A stretch of 64,000 nt of DNA from Paraburkholderia sprentiae WSM5005 (GTDB taxonomy: Bacteria > Pseudomonadota > Gammaproteobacteria > Burkholderiales > Burkholderiaceae). Below are positions 44,014 through 52,668 of the stretch, one piece after another. Below the pieces are notes generated by a model. The model searched no databases. It was not told where the DNA came from and saw nothing but the letters and a program-made list of their open reading frames with translations. How positions within the stretch are numbered: position 1 is the first letter of the stretch; each line of letters begins with the position of its first letter. Location: the NCBI RefSeq assembly GCF_001865575.2, contig NZ_CP017562.2, positions 2,232,001 through 2,296,000 on the forward strand, read 5' to 3'. The position numbers were made by a program, and so were the translations under genes.

Positions 44014-44560
44014 GACCAGCGTGCTGCAGACCAGTGGTGTGCTCACCGAAGCGGCGTGACGCGCGGCCTGTCTCGTCCGATACATAGAGTTTCCGGGTGT
44101 CCGGTGAATATGCCGTTCCATCCGGATAAACGCCGCCCTGCATACGTGCGGTGATTTTCAGGGTTGCCTCGTCGATGGCAACAACTTCGTTCGTGCCGGT
44201 CGCCGACGCGTACACGCGGGAGTCTGCCGGCACCACCAGGACACCATGAACGGCGGCGATGTTGCCAATGCGGGCCACAACACGTGAGTTTTGCGTATCG
44301 AAGACGATTACTTCGCTATCGCCGAGATGTGCGATGAACAATAGATGCCGCTCAGGATCGTAGCTTTCGTAATCGAGCCGGGTGGCGCGACCTGGCAGCG
44401 GGATGTCGGCGACGTGCGCCAACGGTAGGTCGACCGTGAGTGGAGTGCCAGCAGCCGTCGCGCTGTGATGGACGGCCAGTGCCGCCGTAATCGCGACCAT
44501 CAAAGGAATGACGAGTAAGATCGCAGCCCAGCGACGGCTCGTGTCGATACGCTCTTTCAT
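44000..44560 (-). pseudogene. C-terminally truncated YVTN/YncE-type beta-propeller protein
   Basis: The frame begins normally (GGAG 7 nt before ATG 44560, N-terminal membrane/signal segment, then beta-propeller blades: HLLFIAHLGDSEVIVFDTQNSRVVARIG, SRVYASATGTNEVVAIDEATLKITARM, RKLYVSDETG). After about three blades homology stops at DETG, and a 20-residue unrelated tail overlaps the end of the HxlR gene. Full members have about 300-350 aa, so roughly half of the propeller is missing. It is probably a 3' deletion at about 44075. Confidence 0.75.
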
Positions 44561-44829
44561 GACAAATCTCCGTCGGGCAATGCCGCGTCATTCGCCCAAG
44601 ACGATTAAAAAACGGGATGTGCAACTCCATCGCGCGGAATATTTCGCAGCCCACTGTCGTTCTACTACCGAGGTTCGCCTGCACTGGCGACCACGGTCCT
44701 TCATTCGCGATGAATTCACGCGCCCAACGCGTGCAAGCCTGCTTGCGCCGTTGCGTGAAGGGAAGCGCGAACTCGGCACCGTGGTTCGACGCATGTTGCG
44801 GCAACGCGGCCTTTTCGAGGAGAAACATC

Positions 44830-45246
44830 ATGGTCGACAGAAACCGTGCTGCGTTCGCGCTGGCGGCGCTGGCGCTCGGCGTTGTGCCGCTGAACGGTCA
44901 TGCGGACGCAACGATCCATGTCAAGCTCACGGACAACACGATTCAACTCGATCCCGGCACAGCGAAGGCCGGACGCGTCACGTTCGAGGTGAACAACGCA
45001 GCGAACGGCAATACCGAACACGAGTTCGTGGTGCTGAAGACAGACATGGACGACGCGCATCTACCTGTCCACAAAGGCATGGTCACCGAAAGCCGGTTCC
45101 ATAAGATGGGCGAGGTGGAGGACTTGACGCAGGGTTCGACCAAGCGCCTGTCATTGAAGCTCGCGCCGGGACGCTACGTGCTCATTTGCAACCGTCCGGG
45201 GCACTATGAAATGGGCATGCATACATCGTTCGTCGTTGCGCCCTGA
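44830..45246 (+). CDS. periplasmic cupredoxin-domain protein
   Basis: Exported 138-aa copper-binding-type protein. The signal peptide is MVDRNRAAFALAALALGVVPLNGHA/DATIHV. The cupredoxin beta-barrel carries candidate type-1 ligands H64 (NTEHEF), C120 (VLICNRP), H125 (GHYE) and M128 or M130. The ATG at 44830 follows GAGGAGAA; upstream in-frame starts lack a signal peptide. It would serve as a small electron carrier or copper-binding protein. It is divergent from the truncated beta-propeller gene. Confidence 0.88.
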   Translation: MVDRNRAAFALAALALGVVPLNGHADATIHVKLTDNTIQLDPGTAKAGRVTFEVNNAANGNTEHEFVVLKTDMDDAHLPVHKGMVTESRFHKMGEVEDLTQGSTKRLSLKLAPGRYVLICNRPGHYEMGMHTSFVVAP

Positions 45247-45307
45247 GGCGACGCACACCTGTGCCGCCGTTTGCCGGCGATCGACGATGACCGGTCATTC
45301 GGCGAGG

Positions 45308-45354
45308 AAATATCCACACCTTGCGAAAAATCATGGCCGATTGTGGGGATATTT
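45308..45354. repeat. inverted repeat after the cupredoxin gene
   Basis: AAATATCC at 45308-45315 and GGATATTT at 45347-45354 form perfect 8-bp arms 31 bp apart, with further partial pairing inward (CACA and TGTG). It lies in the 276-bp gap between the cupredoxin and the TpsB gene. It could be a transcript-end structure or a regulator site for tpsB. No T-run. Confidence 0.4.
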
Positions 45355-45522
45355 AGGCCCACAGTGTTGACGCGCGGCAGGGACACCGCACTACTTGTCT
45401 GTTGAAGTCATCGGCGACAATACCGCCTAAGCGCGAGCGTTTCTGCGTGCCATGGATTTCCCGGTATTTCTATCGCTGTGCCTGCCGGTCAATAGGCGCA
45501 GCGCACTCTATCCAGGCGAGGG

Positions 45523-47280
45523 ATGAAGGCGCGATACGCCAACCGCATTAGCCGCCTGACGATCGCATCGTGTATTGCGGCCGTCATGCAGTCGCCGCCG
45601 GTGGCGGCACAAGCGTGGCGCGACCTCGCACCGCAACCTGCACCGCAGGCGCCGCGAAGCGCGTCGTCACCCTCGACATCCGAGACGGAGGCCACGTCCG
45701 CACGGATCGCCGTCGAACGACTTGCCGGGCTCGTCTTCGCACCCGCACACGCCTCTACTGCAGCCTCGCCGATGCCGCGAGCACGCATCGTCGCGGAAGG
45801 ACTGCCGGTCCTCGACGCCGACTTCCTGCAGAGGTTCAACGCAGACCTCGACAAGCCCCTGACTTTCGGCCGCCTGGCCGAAATACGCCGCGCCGTGGTC
45901 GAGCGTTATCGGGCTGCGGGTAAGCCGCTCGTCGACGTCTACGTGCCCGAACAGGATGTCAGTTCAGGTATCGTGCGTATCGACGTCGCCGAATTCAGAC
46001 TGGGCCGGGTTCATGCAAGTGGCAATACACACTTTTCGAGCCGGCTCCTCGAACGCGAAATGCCGCTGGAACCCGGCGCACCGATACCGCAAGCGGCAGT
46101 TACGTCGGGACTCGCCGTGCTCAACGCGAATCCTTATCGACACGTCGATGTCGTTTTCGCACCCGGTGAGACGGCGAACACGACCGACGTCGTACTGCAA
46201 ACCGAAGACCGTCTGCCACTGCGCGTCAGCGCGGGTTACGACAATGAAGGCGTACCGGACCTCGGCCGTGATCGGTTTTTTGCAGGCATCGGCTACGGCA
46301 ACCTGTTTGGTCTCGATCAGCAGATCGCCTATCAATTCACGGCCAGCAACGACTTTTTCAGCGGCAATCCGGATATCGAAGGCCGCCCGAACCGCGCTCG
46401 CTTCACCGCTCACGCGCTGAGCTACACGGCGCCCCTGCCGTGGCTCGACAGTATCGAGTTGTTCGGCGTCTACGCACAGAGCACGCCACGGCTGCCCGAC
46501 ACGTACGGTCAAACGGGCATTTCCGAGCAGCTCAGTTTCCGCTACGACTTACGTCTGCCGTCGATCAGGGACACGACGCAGTTGATCCAGATCGGATATG
46601 ACTTCAAGCGGAGCAACAACGATCTGGAATTTGGCGGCTCGCAGGTTTTCAGCTCGAATACCCACGTGCATCAGTTCCTGCTGCTTTATGACATCAGCAA
46701 GCCGACTGATGCTGGCACGGCGCACGCTGCCGCGAGCTTCGTCGCAAGTCCGGGCGGACTGGACGGCAACAACAACGACGCGGCATTCGAGGCCGCGCGG
46801 CAGGGCGCGACGGCCCGTTACATCTACATGCAGTTGACTGCGTCACGCGCGACCGCGCTTGGCGCTGGCTTCGCACTGATGACGAGCGGAACGTTTCAGT
46901 GGACCCCGAACACGTTATTGCCGAGCGAGGAGATGGGGCTCGGCGGCGAGACCAGTGTGCGAGGCTATGTCCCATACGTCGCGCTGGGCGATCGCGGCTG
47001 GAACATCCAGACCGAGCTGCGCACGCCTGCGGTGTCACTCGGCGCGAGCAACGCGGTCGTGCAACCCTTTGTCTTTTTCGATGCCGGCCGCGTATGGACC
47101 ACCATCGACCAGCCAGCGGAGAATAACCCGGGTCTGCTCGCGAGCGTCGGCGCGGGGGTGCGCGTCCAATGGTCGAGATTTCTGGATTTGCGCTGCACTT
47201 ACGGCGTGCCATTACGCGCACCGACGCCAAATGGTTCGAAGGCGCCAATGGTGCTCTTGTATGTGTCGATCGGAACGTGA
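45523..47280 (+). CDS. TpsB/ShlB-family two-partner secretion outer-membrane transporter
   Basis: Outer-membrane translocator of 585 aa for a TpsA exoprotein. The signal peptide ends near AAQA. A POTRA-2 domain (LDADFLQRFNADLDKPLTFGRLAEIRRAVVERYRAAGKPLVDVYVPEQD) and a second POTRA are followed by a 16-strand barrel with the family motifs YDNEGVPDLGRDRFFAGIGYGNLFGLDQQI, GGETSVRGYVP (the lid-loop VRGY/F signature) and the C-terminal ASVGAGVRVQWSRF. No tpsA is adjacent. The only TPS-domain protein in the window is 10 kb away at 57558-59984 on the other strand. Confidence 0.92.
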   Translation: MKARYANRISRLTIASCIAAVMQSPPVAAQAWRDLAPQPAPQAPRSASSPSTSETEATSARIAVERLAGLVFAPAHASTAASPMPRARIVAEGLPVLDADFLQRFNADLDKPLTFGRLAEIRRAVVERYRAAGKPLVDVYVPEQDVSSGIVRIDVAEFRLGRVHASGNTHFSSRLLEREMPLEPGAPIPQAAVTSGLAVLNANPYRHVDVVFAPGETANTTDVVLQTEDRLPLRVSAGYDNEGVPDLGRDRFFAGIGYGNLFGLDQQIAYQFTASNDFFSGNPDIEGRPNRARFTAHALSYTAPLPWLDSIELFGVYAQSTPRLPDTYGQTGISEQLSFRYDLRLPSIRDTTQLIQIGYDFKRSNNDLEFGGSQVFSSNTHVHQFLLLYDISKPTDAGTAHAAASFVASPGGLDGNNNDAAFEAARQGATARYIYMQLTASRATALGAGFALMTSGTFQWTPNTLLPSEEMGLGGETSVRGYVPYVALGDRGWNIQTELRTPAVSLGASNAVVQPFVFFDAGRVWTTIDQPAENNPGLLASVGAGVRVQWSRFLDLRCTYGVPLRAPTPNGSKAPMVLLYVSIGT

Positions 47281-47465
47281 GCCGTCGATGAACCGAGTCG
47301 AAAATGGGCGACACCGATCGCCGGCACATGATCTGCGAGCATGAAGCGCCCGATGCGGCGAATCGCGCCAACGCCGCCCGTCTGCAACAGGTTAACGCCG
47401 TCTTTGAATGGCGCTGCGCGGATTGGGTCTATCATGGTAGACACACCCCTTCGCAGGAGCAAGCC

Positions 47466-47654
47466 GTGTCCTCCGATCCATCCGCTGAGCCGACTAACAA
47501 ACCTCCTCCCGACCCCACGCACTCCCCGCCCAGTGGAGCGCCCAGCACCGGCGCAGAGGGGCCGGCAAGACCTGCGGACGACGAACTTCCCGATGCAGAC
47601 TCCGCGGAGCCTGTCCCCCATCAGCATCCGCCGATCCGAAGCGACGACAACTGA
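47466..47654 (+). CDS. small Pro/Asp-rich hypothetical protein
   Basis: A 62-aa acidic, proline-rich, probably disordered protein (PTNKPPPDPTHSPPSGAP, DELPDADSAEPVPH). The GTG start at 47466 has AGGAG 6 nt upstream. Codon positions favour G/C at third sites in this frame. No domain or partner is recognised. The evidence is moderate. Confidence 0.5.
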   Translation: MSSDPSAEPTNKPPPDPTHSPPSGAPSTGAEGPARPADDELPDADSAEPVPHQHPPIRSDDN

Positions 47655-47881
47655 TTGGCATAACGCCGCCGACGCCGACCTCACTGCGATCCAAGCAGCA
47701 TGTCTCCAACACGGTCACTGTGCTTTACCGCCGACGCCGCGAACTCGATGAACGGTTGCGGTTCAATCAACGCTTATTTCCGGTTCGCGTTTTGACGCGC
47801 GCCTGGATGCGCTCCTCGTGGCGCTCGCGCCGGATTCGGGGCGATAGAGCTGGAAAGGGGCCGGTCCTCGGTCTCTCTATC

Positions 47882-48193
47882 TCAGCCGGGTTGAACATGC
47901 GGGCACTCCGTCTGGAACCAATAGTCGACCAGGCGCTGTGCCGCTTGCAGATCATCCGGGTAATACGGATCATCAGACCACGGTGACGGGTCGTAGCCCG
48001 CTTTCCTCAACGCAGCGAGTTCGCTTTGGTGCTGCGCCATCGTAGGGGGCGCGTTTGTCTTGAGCGCCGCCAGGTCGCGGCACTCTGTCGAAGTGAGGTG
48101 CGGCCCGGCATACGGTACGCCACCAGCGACACAGCCGGCGAGCAAAATCCCCAAAGCAGGAAGTATTGACTGCGTTGTAGCCCGATTTCTCAT
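47882..48193 (-). CDS. DUF4148-like small lipoprotein
   Basis: A 103-aa exported protein. The signal peptide has lipobox LLAGC (MRNRATTQSILPALGILLAGC). The C-terminal part has the DUF4148 pattern SELAALRKAGYDPSPWSDDPYYPDDLQAAQRLVD. The start at 48193 follows GGAG; the longer frame upstream is not protein-like. Function unknown, family multi-copy in Burkholderiaceae. Confidence 0.8.
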   Translation of the reverse strand: MRNRATTQSILPALGILLAGCVAGGVPYAGPHLTSTECRDLAALKTNAPPTMAQHQSELAALRKAGYDPSPWSDDPYYPDDLQAAQRLVDYWFQTECPHVQPG

Positions 48194-48431
48194 GGTACGT
48201 CTCCTTCCCTGCGCCGCGCCGTGAACCAACTCGTGGTGCGCACCTTTGCCGCTGCATGTGGAAAATGCTCTCCTTCGACGCACGTCACTTCGCAGGAGCA
48301 GCAAGCATCGTTCCTCCCGGCAATCGCGAATAGGATCCCGCGAGGTTCGCATCGGTGGCGTCTCGGTCCTCGAGAGTCGCTCTTTTCAATCCGACATAGC
48401 CCCAAAGGCAGCCGTTTGCCATGAGGTTTGA

Positions 48432-48855
48432 TTACCACCGGATGCGGACCCCGCCCATCCCGCCCATCCCGCCCACGCCGTGAGCCGTCGGTCCGCCAAG
48501 TTTCGTCACGTAGCTCACGGACAGATACGTGGCGATGTTCTTCGTCCACTTTGTCGTCACGCCGCCGCGTAATTCGAGCGACGTATTGCCGAGCGACCTG
48601 GCCAGATTGGTGCCGTCGAACGCCACGCTCGAAGTCGCCGCAAAGGACGGGGTCCGTTTGATCGCCAGACTGTTGAACGGTCGAACTCCCCATTCGTTGA
48701 TCGTATCGCGCGCGAAGACAGACGCGGCTCCAGAGACGAGCTGGATCTGGTTGCCGCCTCCGGTTGGCGACGAGGGAGCGTCAAGGAAGAAACTGCCGTC
48801 CGCGTCCGTGCCGAGCTGACCGCCGGCGAGGTTGGACAGCGTTGCGTTGGTGCTG
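48432..48855 (-). pseudogene. C-terminal remnant of an autotransporter beta-domain
   Basis: About 140 codons at the end of a minus-strand frame read like the last strands of an autotransporter barrel (INEWGVRPFNSLAIKRTP, LGNTSLELRGGVTTKWTKNIATYLSVSYVTKLGG, terminal GVRIRW with the aromatic last residue). Upstream of about 48855 the frame loses any protein character and runs antisense into a fragment of an unrelated hydrolase. No passenger or signal region is present, so this is a gene relic. Confidence 0.7.
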
Positions 48856-49101
48856 CCATGGATCGGCCGCGAGAACGTCTCGCAAGACGGTGAGACGCTC
48901 GCCCTGAGCGTGCACAGCTGGATTGTGCAGAGGGTGGCAAAACAATCGTCATCGACACGGGTGCCGGCAACGGCGAGCGTCGACCGCCGAACCCCGTGTT
49001 CCACCAACTCGATACGCGGTACCTGGCGCGCCTTGCCGCAGCCGGCGTTCAGCCGGCCGACGTCGACCTTGTCGTGGTCGACGCGGATCTGCGCCTCACT
49101 T
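48850..49101 (+). pseudogene. decayed fragment of an MBL-fold metallo-hydrolase
   Basis: Plus-strand translation gives LALSVHSWIVQR, then after a frame change within the GTGG at about 48936 the run GKTIVIDTGAGNGERR and LDTRYLARLAAAGVQPADVDLVVVDADLRLT, then a stop. This is the N-terminal beta-strand/ID-TG-GN region of metallo-beta-lactamase-fold hydrolases, ending just where the THxHxDH zinc motif should come. It is both frameshifted and truncated, and it abuts the autotransporter remnant on one side and the lipoprotein gene on the other. Confidence 0.65.
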
Positions 49102-50331
49102 AGCGGCGAATACCGACACCCCGCCGTTGACGAACCCGTTTGCCGCGCAACTCGGACACCCCGCCGGCGATGTCGCCGAAGAGTAGGGAAGGAAGATGAG
49201 CCCGCTCGCCGGGTCGACTGCAACCGAATGCGCGTTATTGCCCGTGTTCAGGCGGGTAACGACACTGCGGTTGCTGGCGTCGACGATAGTCAACACGGGC
49301 GTGCATGGCGATGCCGCCGAGCAGGCGCCGTTCGTCGACGCATTGCCAGAAGACGTCCAACGGCTCGCCGCGTTGTAATAGCGATTGGTGGACGGATCAT
49401 ATTCGAGTTGATCGCCGCCGCCCGCGTTCAGGGACGCCACCAGCGCGCCGTTCGAACGGTCAAGAATCTGCATGAGCAAGGGCGCGCCGGTCGTCCCTTC
49501 CCGGCAGCCAACCGCGATATCGTTTCCCGGTCCGAGTGCCAGCCCAGTAGGATCGCAATTGCCTTCGGGGTACATCGCGACGCCCGCAAGGGTCGTGTAG
49601 TTCTGCGTGCCGGCGTTCGGTATCGCGCGAATGGATGCCCCTGGCAATTTCACCAGTTCGCCATGAGGATTCGCGGTGCTTCCGTCGACGTTCACATAGA
49701 AGTTGTCGCTGGCGGCATCGTACCGGCAGGCTTCGAGGCCCGCGGTGGGCTTGCCTGCGCTGTCGGTAAACGTCACTTTGGCGACGACGGTCTGCGTCGC
49801 CGTGTTGATGAATGTGGCGAACGGGGGCGTCTCTTCGGGGCTCGAGATCATAAACATGCCGTGCGTGGGATCCAGACACCCTTCATCTGCGCGCACGCCC
49901 GTCGTGCTGACCGTGATTTTGCTTGTCACGACGCCAACAGCGGGATCGACCACCTTCACCGAGTTCACGTCGCCCACGTAGATGAGGTTGCCGACAGGGG
50001 TCGCGCCGTCCGGACCGGTCTGCGAACTCGGCCCGGGGCCAAGCCCCGTGAACGCGAGAGGACCGGTTCCCTGGATGGTCTTGACGAAGCTCTTCGACGG
50101 TATGTCGATTTCATCCAGAGATGCGTTATTCCTGTCGGTGAAAAAGTATCGGCTACCCGAAACGGCACCGATATCGAATGAGAAGTTCACGCCTGCCGTG
50201 ATGTTTGGGACGGCGATGTCCGCGACATGACGCGGCCCGCTAACGTCGAGATGATCTCCGCTACCACCACAACCTGCGATCGCGATAGCCGCAGATGTCG
50301 CCAATGCATTCGTCCAGATGTGTCTCGGCAT
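49096..50331 (-). CDS. beta-propeller lipoprotein of unknown function
   Basis: A 411-aa exported lipoprotein (signal peptide with lipobox IAGC, Cys 21, then GGSGDH). Repeated blade-like segments follow: YFFTDRNNASLDEIDIPSKSFVKTI, NLIYVGDVNSVKVVDPAVGVVTSKI, NFYVNVDGS, and a C-terminal HSVAVDPASGLIFLPYSS. These are typical of YncE/SMP-30-like propellers that bind ligands or proteins in the periplasm. It has many cysteines in pairs (EGCLDP, ACRYD, NCDPTG, GCPSCAAN). Its last codons overlap the MBL relic. No operon partner. Confidence 0.8.
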   Translation of the reverse strand: MPRHIWTNALATSAAIAIAGCGGSGDHLDVSGPRHVADIAVPNITAGVNFSFDIGAVSGSRYFFTDRNNASLDEIDIPSKSFVKTIQGTGPLAFTGLGPGPSSQTGPDGATPVGNLIYVGDVNSVKVVDPAVGVVTSKITVSTTGVRADEGCLDPTHGMFMISSPEETPPFATFINTATQTVVAKVTFTDSAGKPTAGLEACRYDAASDNFYVNVDGSTANPHGELVKLPGASIRAIPNAGTQNYTTLAGVAMYPEGNCDPTGLALGPGNDIAVGCREGTTGAPLLMQILDRSNGALVASLNAGGGDQLEYDPSTNRYYNAASRWTSSGNASTNGACSAASPCTPVLTIVDASNRSVVTRLNTGNNAHSVAVDPASGLIFLPYSSATSPAGCPSCAANGFVNGGVSVFAAK

Positions 50332-50774
50332 CGTACACCTCCCCTCATCGTCGTCGGAATAGACCTACCTCGAGCGCGTGCCGGAAGAAATAATGGACGC
50401 TGCTATAGCTTAGGCATTTCGTTAAACAGTGATCCTTATCGTTTTCCCCGGTACCGGTTGTCGTTCTTCAGATTTCGATAAGATTCGACAGGGGAAGCAT
50501 GAGTGATCCAGGCGGAAATGCACAGCATCTCTAAGTACATGCCTGGCAGCCACCCGCAGCGTTATGGAAATTCACAGTAACGCGAACGAGTTGCAACGCG
50601 ATCATGCGAGCCTCGGAGTGCATGGGCAGAGTTGCATTACCGACAGCAAGCCGTGTACCCGGCCGACCCATTCCCGAAACGGCACGAAGGCGCCCTAGGG
50701 CGATTGCGGATCACCTTGCAAGCCACAATTGCGCGTCGCGACCGACCGTCCGGGGCCGACGTTTTAATCGCACG
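50332..50774. other. intergenic region, no gene seen
   Basis: About 443 bp upstream of the beta-propeller lipoprotein and beyond the 3' end of the small exported protein. It holds the lipoprotein promoter. Frames on both strands lack recognisable domains or ribosome sites. Some A+T enrichment occurs at about 50395-50480. Confidence 0.5.
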
Positions 50775-51041
50775 TTATGGCTTTCGCGTCGGCTCGCTGC
50801 CGGGCACGCCTCGATTGTCTGGCTGTGACTGCGCTCCCGGACGGTTTGCCCCACGATCCTGGCGCGCACTGTTGTCGCCCGAAGCGTTCTTCTTCGTCGG
50901 CGCGCTCTCCGATTGCAGACGATTCAAGGTTTGCAATTGCAGCAGCTTTAAAAGCCGGTCGTTTGATGCTGCATTGCCCGTACCGGCCAGGCCGCATCCG
51001 CATACCAGGCCAATCGTCAGCGTCCATCTGATCAGAGTCAT
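50775..51041 (-). CDS. small exported hypothetical protein
   Basis: An 88-aa protein with a signal peptide (MTLIRWTLTIGLVCGCGLAGTGNA/ASND), a leucine-rich amphipathic helix (DRLLKLLQLQTLNRLQ) and a charged, disordered tail. The ATG at 51041 is chosen because GGAGAGG lies 4 nt upstream. No family recognised. It lies alone between non-coding stretches. Confidence 0.6.
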   Translation of the reverse strand: MTLIRWTLTIGLVCGCGLAGTGNAASNDRLLKLLQLQTLNRLQSESAPTKKNASGDNSARQDRGANRPGAQSQPDNRGVPGSEPTRKP

Positions 51042-51365
51042 TGTCCTCTCCATCGGTCCAATACTGGAGGCGCACAATACGTGTGGTTCTACCGCGGGGC
51101 TACCTAAAGTTACCTGCGATGTCCGCCCCGAGCGCGAATATCGCCAATCGTCTGACCATGACTTTCACCTCCATGCAGTTAGAGAGATAAGGAAAGGCCT
51201 TTGTTCAACACCGGCGCGGCGCACCGGAGCGAGGCATCGGAGCTTAAGGCTCCGAAGTGCGAACGCAACCGAGCGACGGTACCGTGGGCGTGACTAGTGG
51301 ACGACGAACGGGATCAGCAGTGATACGGCGAACGCCGCGGGGCTTGCCGCGGTCATCCGCCCGGG
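51042..51365. other. intergenic region with a short hairpin
   Basis: About 324 bp without a gene. It contains a 7-bp hairpin, TCGGAGC at 51237-51243 and GCTCCGA at 51249-51255, without a T-run. No other structure noted. Confidence 0.45.
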
Positions 51366-51620
51366 TCATTGCGCCAGTTGCCAGCGCAGCATCGGGTGGT
51401 CTCCCTTACCTAGCGCGAGAAACGATCCCGGGCTGGCAGGTTTCGTTGCGTCCAGTACCCACTCCCGCGGAATGATCTGACGGCCATTGAAGAATCCGTC
51501 ATGCGCAAGCATTAACGCAAAGCGCGCATAGTCTCTCAAGGTCGCGTTAAAGCAGCACGACGCAATTTCCTGGCCGGTGTCGTCCACGATCCAGCGCGCG
51601 TCGGCTTCGGCGTTATGGAA
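51366..51620 (-). pseudogene. fragment of a beta-lactamase-family serine hydrolase
   Basis: About 85 codons read as an internal part of a class C-type serine hydrolase (EADARWIVDDTGQEIASCCFNATLRDYARFALMLAHDGFFNGRQIIPREWVLDATKPA), the region after the SxxK and YxN motifs. Both the N-terminal catalytic part and the C-terminus are missing. It abuts the 3' end of the LysR gene, which suggests a deletion endpoint. Confidence 0.75.
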
Positions 51621-51629
51621 CAGCGATTT

Positions 51630-52520
51630 TCACAACGCCGGAAACAGGTGCTCGCACATGAAGTCGACGAATACGCGCAACTTGGGCAACAGTTGTCGGC
51701 TCGACGGCCACAGGATCGAGAACTGGCCAGGCGCAATCGGGTGATCGTCGAGCACCGTGACCAGCACGCCACGCTCGAGCGCGTCGCGCACAAGGAAATC
51801 CGGCACAAAGCCGATGCCGAAGCCGGCGATCAGTGCGCCGCGCAGCGCCTCCATGTTGTTGCAGGTCATGACGGCGCGCAGACCCGGCGGTTCGCCGCCG
51901 TCCGCCGTGAGTGTCCACGACTGCAGCTTGCCAGTGGTCGGGAACCGGTAGCGCACGCAGCCATGCCTGGCCAACTCGGCCAACGTGCGCGGCAGGCCCG
52001 CGCGTGCGGCGTAGCCGGGCGACGCGCACAGCACGAATCGGAACGGTCCGAGCCGACGCGATGCCAGGCTCGAATCGGTGAGCGTACCGCTGCGGATCAC
52101 CGCGTCGAAACCACCATCGACGACATCGACCAGCCTGTCATTGAAGTCGAGATCCAGTTCGACGTCCGGATAGCGCAGATTAAACGCGGGCAGCACCGGC
52201 AACAGGAAGCGATAGCCGATCACGGGCAGGCTCACGCGCAGCCGGCCGCGCGGCATCTGCGTTGCCTTCGACAGCATGGCCTCCGCATCGCGCAACTCTT
52301 CGAGAATCCAATGACAGCGCTCGTGGAAACGCTGTCCCTCTTCGGTCAGCGTGACTCGGCGCGTAGTCCGGTGAAAGAGCCGTACGCCGAGCCCACGCTC
52401 GAGCTTCGCGATCGTCTTGCCGACCGCCGATGCCGAGATGCCGAGCTTGCGTCCGGCCGCGACGAAGCTGAGCGTCTCCGCGGTGCGCACGAACGCGACG
52501 ATGCCGTTCAGGTTGTCCAT
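51630..52520 (-). CDS. LysR-family transcriptional regulator
   Basis: A 296-aa LTTR. The N-terminal winged HTH (MDNLNGIVAFVRTAETLSFVAAGRKLGISASAVGKTIAKLERGLGVRLFHRTTRRVTLTEEG) is followed by the effector domain of the CrgA/DmlR-like subgroup (GRLRVSLPVIGYRFLLPVLPAFNLRYPDVELDLDFNDR). The start at 52520 begins the conserved HTH; an in-frame ATG at 52550 is an alternative. It is divergent from an MFS transporter gene with about 150 bp between, so it probably regulates that transporter. Confidence 0.92.
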   Translation of the reverse strand: MDNLNGIVAFVRTAETLSFVAAGRKLGISASAVGKTIAKLERGLGVRLFHRTTRRVTLTEEGQRFHERCHWILEELRDAEAMLSKATQMPRGRLRVSLPVIGYRFLLPVLPAFNLRYPDVELDLDFNDRLVDVVDGGFDAVIRSGTLTDSSLASRRLGPFRFVLCASPGYAARAGLPRTLAELARHGCVRYRFPTTGKLQSWTLTADGGEPPGLRAVMTCNNMEALRGALIAGFGIGFVPDFLVRDALERGVLVTVLDDHPIAPGQFSILWPSSRQLLPKLRVFVDFMCEHLFPAL

Positions 52521-52668
52521 GCCGGTTCGATCCTTGATGAGTTGATTCATTAAGGAATTTACCTCCGGTATCTGCGGACAGGCACGTTGTTTTTCGCACA
52601 TTGAATCGGGAATATCGTTTGTCGCTCGGCCGGATGCGTCAGGCATCGGTATCTCATCAGGAGTGACG

